From Hyphomicrobiales bacterium (lineage in GTDB: Bacteria; Pseudomonadota; Alphaproteobacteria; Rhizobiales; Aestuariivirgaceae): 8,935 bases of DNA. Of this stretch, positions 6,033-8,935 are shown one piece after another. How positions within the stretch are numbered: the stretch's first letter is position 1; the number at the start of each line of letters is the position of its first letter. The notes beneath the pieces were generated by a model. It worked only from the letters and a program-made list of their open reading frames with translations. It searched no databases and had not been told where the DNA came from. The stretch covers positions 1-8,935 of the forward strand of contig JANXRO010000404.1 in NCBI GenBank assembly GCA_025356765.1, given 5' to 3'. Both the position numbers and the translations under genes were made by a program.

Positions 6033-7826
6033 ATGATTCAATTTACCGATCTTGGCCTGAGCCAAAAACTTCTCGATGCTGTAACTCAAGAAGGTTACAC
6101 CGTGCCAACCCCCATTCAAGCCAAGGCCATTCCGCCGCTGCTTGAAGGCAAGGATTTGCTGGGCATTGCCCAAACCGGCACAGGCAAAACCGCTGCTTTT
6201 GCCTTGCCTATTCTTGAACGCCTGTCGCGCCATACCGAACGTGTGGGCAAAGGCACATGCCGTGCTTTAATTTTATCGCCAACCCGCGAACTTGCTGCTC
6301 AAATTGGCGAAAGCTTCAAGGTTTATGGCAAATATCTGAAACTGACACGCGCCATCGTGTTTGGTGGCACATCCATCGGCAAGCAAGTTGAAATCTGCCG
6401 TGGCGGTGTTGACATTCTGGTGGCCACACCCGGTCGTTTGGTGGACTTGATCGAACGCCGCGCCATTTCGCTTGGCAAAGTTGAAATTCTGGTTCTGGAT
6501 GAAGTTGATCAAATGCTTGATCTCGGTTTCATTCACGCCATTCGCCACATTACTGGTCTCATCCCGCGCCAACGCCAAAACCTGTTCTTCTCGGCCACCA
6601 TGCCGAAGGAGATTTCAGGCCTTGCTGAAAATCTGTTGACCAACCCCGTGCGTGTTGAAATTGCACCCGTGGCGACAACGGCTGAACGTGTAAACCAACA
6701 GGTGATCCACGTTGACCAAGCCAACAAGCTGCCTTTGCTGAATGATTTGCTCAAAGACAATAACATGACACGCGTTTTGGTGTTTACCCGCACCAAGCAT
6801 GGCGCTGATAAAGTTGTGCGTGGGCTTGAACAAGCCAATTATAAAGCCTCAGCCATTCATGGCAATAAATCACAAGCCAACCGCGAAAAAGCCTTGGCCG
6901 GATTTAAAGCTGGCAAAATTCTGGTTCTTGTCGCAACCGACATTGCTGCCCGCGGCATTGACGTTGATAATGTTTCGCACGTGATCAACTTTGATTTGCC
7001 GCATGTGCCTGAATCTTATGTGCATCGCATCGGCCGCACCGCGCGTGCGGGAGCTGAAGGCCAAGCCATTGCCTTGTGTGCCGGTGATGAACGTTCATTG
7101 TTGCGTGATATTGAAAAAACCATCCGCATGCCCATTCCGGTGATGAGCCATGCTTTGGGCAAAGCCGTTTTGGCCCCCGAAGATAAAGAAGCCCGCAGAC
7201 CAAATGGCCGCGCCATGAAGCCCCAAGGTGGCAAAAACCATCGTGGCCAAGAAGGTTTCAAAGCCAAGCCGCGCTTTGAAAAGCCAGCTTTCGCAAAAAC
7301 TGCATCTGAAAAGCCAGCCGCCGAAAAGCAAGTGGCCCAGAAGCGTGATTTGCCTGAAGGTGCAAAATGGACACCATTGGCAGGCGAACCCACAATTATG
7401 TATCAAAAGCCAAAGCCCCGTGAAGAAAAGCCAGTGCGTGAACATCAACCTTGGTTGAAGCCACGCTCCAACGATGGCCAAAACCGTGGCGGCAAAGGCC
7501 GTGGCAGCTTTGGTGGCGATAAGCCACGCAGCACATTTGTAGCAAAGCCACGCGTTGAAAAAGCTGAAGGTGAAAAACCAGCTGTTTCATTCTTTGATCA
7601 TCCAGACCAACGCGCTCAAGAACGCCCCCGCCGGGATTTTGGTGATAAGCCAGCAGGTTCCTTCGGCGATAAGCCACGCGGCAATTTTGGTGATAAACCA
7701 AAAGGCCCATTTGCAGGCAAACCACGCGGCAAGTTCGGTGGCAAACCAGGTGGCTTTTCCAAGCCAGGCGGTTTTGCCAAGCCATCGGGCGGCAACTTCA
7801 AACGCCCCAACCGCGCTGAAGGCTAA
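6033..7826 (+). CDS. rhlE: RhlE-like DEAD-box ATP-dependent RNA helicase with long disordered tail
   Basis: A 597-residue cytoplasmic RNA helicase that unwinds short RNA duplexes using ATP, with likely roles in ribosome assembly, RNA decay or cold adaptation. Core motifs in order: Q motif around GYTVPTPIQ (21-29), Walker A AQTGTGKT (46-53), PTRELA (83-88), TPGR (132-135), motif II DEVD (156-159), SAT (187-189), VLVFTRTK (248-255), ATDIAARGID (301-310) and HRIGRTARAG (331-340). Motif II has Val for the usual Ala; the catalytic Asp-Glu pair is intact. The core ends near 375, followed by about 220 residues rich in Lys, Pro, Gly and Phe, probably disordered and RNA-binding, ending in 8-residue repeats. 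The start MIQFTDLGLS fits the RhlE group. The gene appears monocistronic, with its own promoter and a terminator downstream. The family is certain; the exact subfamily is probable. Confidence 0.95.
   Translation: MIQFTDLGLSQKLLDAVTQEGYTVPTPIQAKAIPPLLEGKDLLGIAQTGTGKTAAFALPILERLSRHTERVGKGTCRALILSPTRELAAQIGESFKVYGKYLKLTRAIVFGGTSIGKQVEICRGGVDILVATPGRLVDLIERRAISLGKVEILVLDEVDQMLDLGFIHAIRHITGLIPRQRQNLFFSATMPKEISGLAENLLTNPVRVEIAPVATTAERVNQQVIHVDQANKLPLLNDLLKDNNMTRVLVFTRTKHGADKVVRGLEQANYKASAIHGNKSQANREKALAGFKAGKILVLVATDIAARGIDVDNVSHVINFDLPHVPESYVHRIGRTARAGAEGQAIALCAGDERSLLRDIEKTIRMPIPVMSHALGKAVLAPEDKEARRPNGRAMKPQGGKNHRGQEGFKAKPRFEKPAFAKTASEKPAAEKQVAQKRDLPEGAKWTPLAGEPTIMYQKPKPREEKPVREHQPWLKPRSNDGQNRGGKGRGSFGGDKPRSTFVAKPRVEKAEGEKPAVSFFDHPDQRAQERPRRDFGDKPAGSFGDKPRGNFGDKPKGPFAGKPRGKFGGKPGGFSKPGGFAKPSGGNFKRPNRAEG
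7638..7757 (+). repeat. five 24-base in-frame repeats encoding F-G-D-K-P-x-G-x units
   Basis: Residues 536-575 of the helicase read FGDKPAGS, FGDKPRGN, FGDKPKGP, FAGKPRGK and FGGKPGGF. The period is 8 residues (24 bases) and the repeats decay towards the C-terminus, continuing as irregular SKPGG/AKPSGG. Codons vary between units, so the array is not a fresh duplication. Phe/Gly/Lys/Arg spacing resembles RGG-type RNA-binding tails. Confidence 0.8.
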
Positions 7827-7831
7827 TCGTC

Positions 7832-7849
7832 ATCAAACTGTCGTTTGAT
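7832..7849 (+). other. short hairpin just after the helicase stop
   Basis: ATCAAAC and GTTTGAT form a perfect 7-base stem with a TGTC loop. GTC/GAC outside it can extend the stem with one bulged C. No T-run follows, so it is not a terminator by itself; it may protect the helicase mRNA 3' end or belong to the leader of the next gene. Confidence 0.45.
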
Positions 7850-7866
7850 CGACATTAAACAAAATC

Positions 7867-7910
7867 ACTCTGGGTCAGCCCGCACTTAAGCGGATGACCC
7901 GGAGTTTTTT
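7867..7910 (+). terminator. intrinsic terminator hairpin overlapping the next gene's ribosome binding site
   Basis: ACTC-T-GGGTCA (7867-7877) pairs with TGACCC-G-GAGT (7895-7905, one G-T wobble). After a small internal loop, CCGC (7880-7883) pairs with GCGG (7890-7893), closing on the loop ACTTAA. Six T follow (7905-7910). This is a classical rho-independent terminator for the helicase gene. It ends at the base before the next ATG, and its 3' arm contains that gene's GGAG. Confidence 0.85.
7901..7904 (+). promoter_or_regulatory. Shine-Dalgarno of the phosphatase-family gene, inside the terminator stem
   Basis: GGAG lies six bases (all T) before the ATG at 7911, ideal spacing for initiation. 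The same four bases are paired in the 3' arm of the terminator hairpin, so the folded form would both end transcription and hide the ribosome binding site. Confidence 0.65.
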
Positions 7911-8935
7911 ATGTTCACACGCAATCTCATTTTGGCCTCAGCTCTGGCTTTAAGCTTGGCCAGCCCCGCCTTCGCGCAAACCATGAAAATGAAGCATGTT
8001 CTGCTTTTAAGTGTCGATGGTTTGCATGAAATGGATTTGGCCAATTTCATCAAGGCCAACCCAAAATCGGCAATGGCTGCTTTGGCAGGCCATGGCGTGC
8101 ATTATTCAAATGCCGTATCGGCAAAACCTGCCGATTCATTCCCCGGCCTTTTGGCTTTGATCACCGGCGGCTCACCCAAATCCACCGGCGTTTATTATGA
8201 TGATAGCTATGATCGCGCCCTGTCTGCACCGGGCTCTGATTGCAAAGTTAAGGGCACTGAAGTTGTTTATGATGAGTCTATCGATAAGAAGCCCGATGCC
8301 ATGGATGGCGGTGGCGGCATTGATGAAGCAAAATTGCCGCGTGATGGTGCCAATGGTTGCAAGCCGGTTTACCCCCATTCCTTCTTGCGCGTGAACACCA
8401 TATTCGAAGTGGCAAAAGCCGCTGGCATGACAACCGCGTGGAGCGACAAGCACCCTGCTTATGAAATCACCAATGGCCCTTCAGGCAAAGGTGTGGATGA
8501 TTTGTTCGTGCCTGAAATCAATTCCAACGATGACATCACTGCCAAGGCCGCCAACACTGCCGCCTATGATGACATTAAAGTTGCAGCCATTCTGAATCAG
8601 ATCGACGGAAAATCCAGCGCTGGCAAAGATGGTGCTGGCGTTCCAGCAATATTTGGAATGAATTTCCAAGCCGTCAGCGTTGGCCAAAAAACTGCGGGCT
8701 ATATGGATGCCAAGGGAACACCTTCGGCAGATTTGGCAATGGCCTTGAGCCACACAGATCAATCCATCGGCAAAATGGTGGCAGAGCTTCAAGCCAAGGG
8801 CTTGGACAAGGACACACTGGTGATTGTTTCTGCCAAACACGGCCAATCAGCCATTGACCCTGCCGCCAAAAAGATCGTCGACAAAAAAATGATCCCTGCC
8901 GCCTTGGATGGCGTACAAAAGGATTTGGGTGCCAA
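7911..8935 (+). CDS. secreted alkaline phosphatase / type I phosphodiesterase superfamily protein, 3' end missing
   Basis: An open frame of 341 codons running off the right edge. The first 22 residues are a Sec signal peptide (MFTRN, a hydrophobic core, then SPAFA before Gln23), so the product is periplasmic or secreted. The mature part begins with the superfamily strand HVLLLSVDGLH, with metal ligand Asp36. Next comes DSFPGLLALITGGSPKSTGVYYDDSYD (75-101), whose Ser76 occupies the Thr/Ser nucleophile position. Further on are HTDQSIG (281-287, Asp283) and SAKHGQS (307-313, His310), the likely second-metal ligands. The last motif has Lys where alkaline phosphatases usually have Asp (SDHG), a variant I recall in some family members. 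Cys111 and Cys150 could form a disulfide. It probably hydrolyses a phosphomonoester or phosphodiester; the substrate is unknown. The only ribosome binding site lies inside the preceding terminator hairpin. Confidence 0.88.
   Translation, partial: MFTRNLILASALALSLASPAFAQTMKMKHVLLLSVDGLHEMDLANFIKANPKSAMAALAGHGVHYSNAVSAKPADSFPGLLALITGGSPKSTGVYYDDSYDRALSAPGSDCKVKGTEVVYDESIDKKPDAMDGGGGIDEAKLPRDGANGCKPVYPHSFLRVNTIFEVAKAAGMTTAWSDKHPAYEITNGPSGKGVDDLFVPEINSNDDITAKAANTAAYDDIKVAAILNQIDGKSSAGKDGAGVPAIFGMNFQAVSVGQKTAGYMDAKGTPSADLAMALSHTDQSIGKMVAELQAKGLDKDTLVIVSAKHGQSAIDPAAKKIVDKKMIPAALDGVQKDLGA

Noticed and set aside
7638..7757. CRISPR-like array
   Set aside because: The 24-base periodicity has no spacers, keeps the reading frame and encodes amino-acid repeats.
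7016..7793. Several minus-strand frames opposite the helicase tail
   Set aside because: They result from the stop-poor, repetitive codon use of the Lys/Pro/Gly-rich tail; several overlap one another and none has a coherent start signal.
8172..8846. Minus-strand frames of 93 and 121 codons opposite the phosphatase-family gene
   Set aside because: The plus strand here encodes a continuous protein with signal peptide and catalytic motifs, so the antisense frames are shadows.

Overview
This 8.9 kb window looks like a chromosomal segment from an alphaproteobacterium, most likely of the Rhizobiales/Hyphomicrobiales. The reasons are the TIGR02302/DUF4175 membrane protein, the tight argH - small lipoprotein - lysA - DUF4175 run, and the divergent TlpA-like gene next to argH, an arrangement I recall from that order (memory, not a search). 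Base composition is moderate in GC and even throughout. I see no insertion sequence, phage gene, tRNA, rRNA or CRISPR array.

Layout. Positions 1-4094 are a minus-strand cluster transcribed right to left: argH (last step of arginine synthesis), a 34-residue LptM/LppL-type lipoprotein, lysA (last step of lysine synthesis) and the first 429 residues of a DUF4175 membrane protein that runs off the left edge. The first two junctions are start/stop overlaps (ATGA and TAATG), so the genes are probably translationally coupled. Only 33 bases away, a plus-strand run starts: a TlpA-like membrane-anchored thioredoxin, then an MmcQ/YjbR-family protein overlapping its end by 11 bases. After about 140 bases comes a PhnB-like VOC-fold protein.

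Positions 5636-6032 form a 397-base non-coding gap. It holds three DnaA-box-like 9-mers, a 14-base palindrome, a good sigma70-type promoter (TTGACA, 17 bases, TATGTA) and a predicted leader of roughly 190 nt with a hairpin beside the start codon. It precedes an RhlE-like DEAD-box RNA helicase (motif II reads DEVD) with a 220-residue, Lys/Pro/Gly-rich tail that ends in 8-residue repeats.

After the helicase, an intrinsic-terminator hairpin sits directly against the next gene, a secreted alkaline-phosphatase/phosphodiesterase-superfamily protein cut by the right edge. The 3' arm of that hairpin contains the next gene's Shine-Dalgarno GGAG, and its T-run ends immediately before the ATG. This overlap and the complex helicase leader are the most unusual structures I found. 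The protein-coding content is mostly ordinary, and I did not find a clear new multi-gene system.
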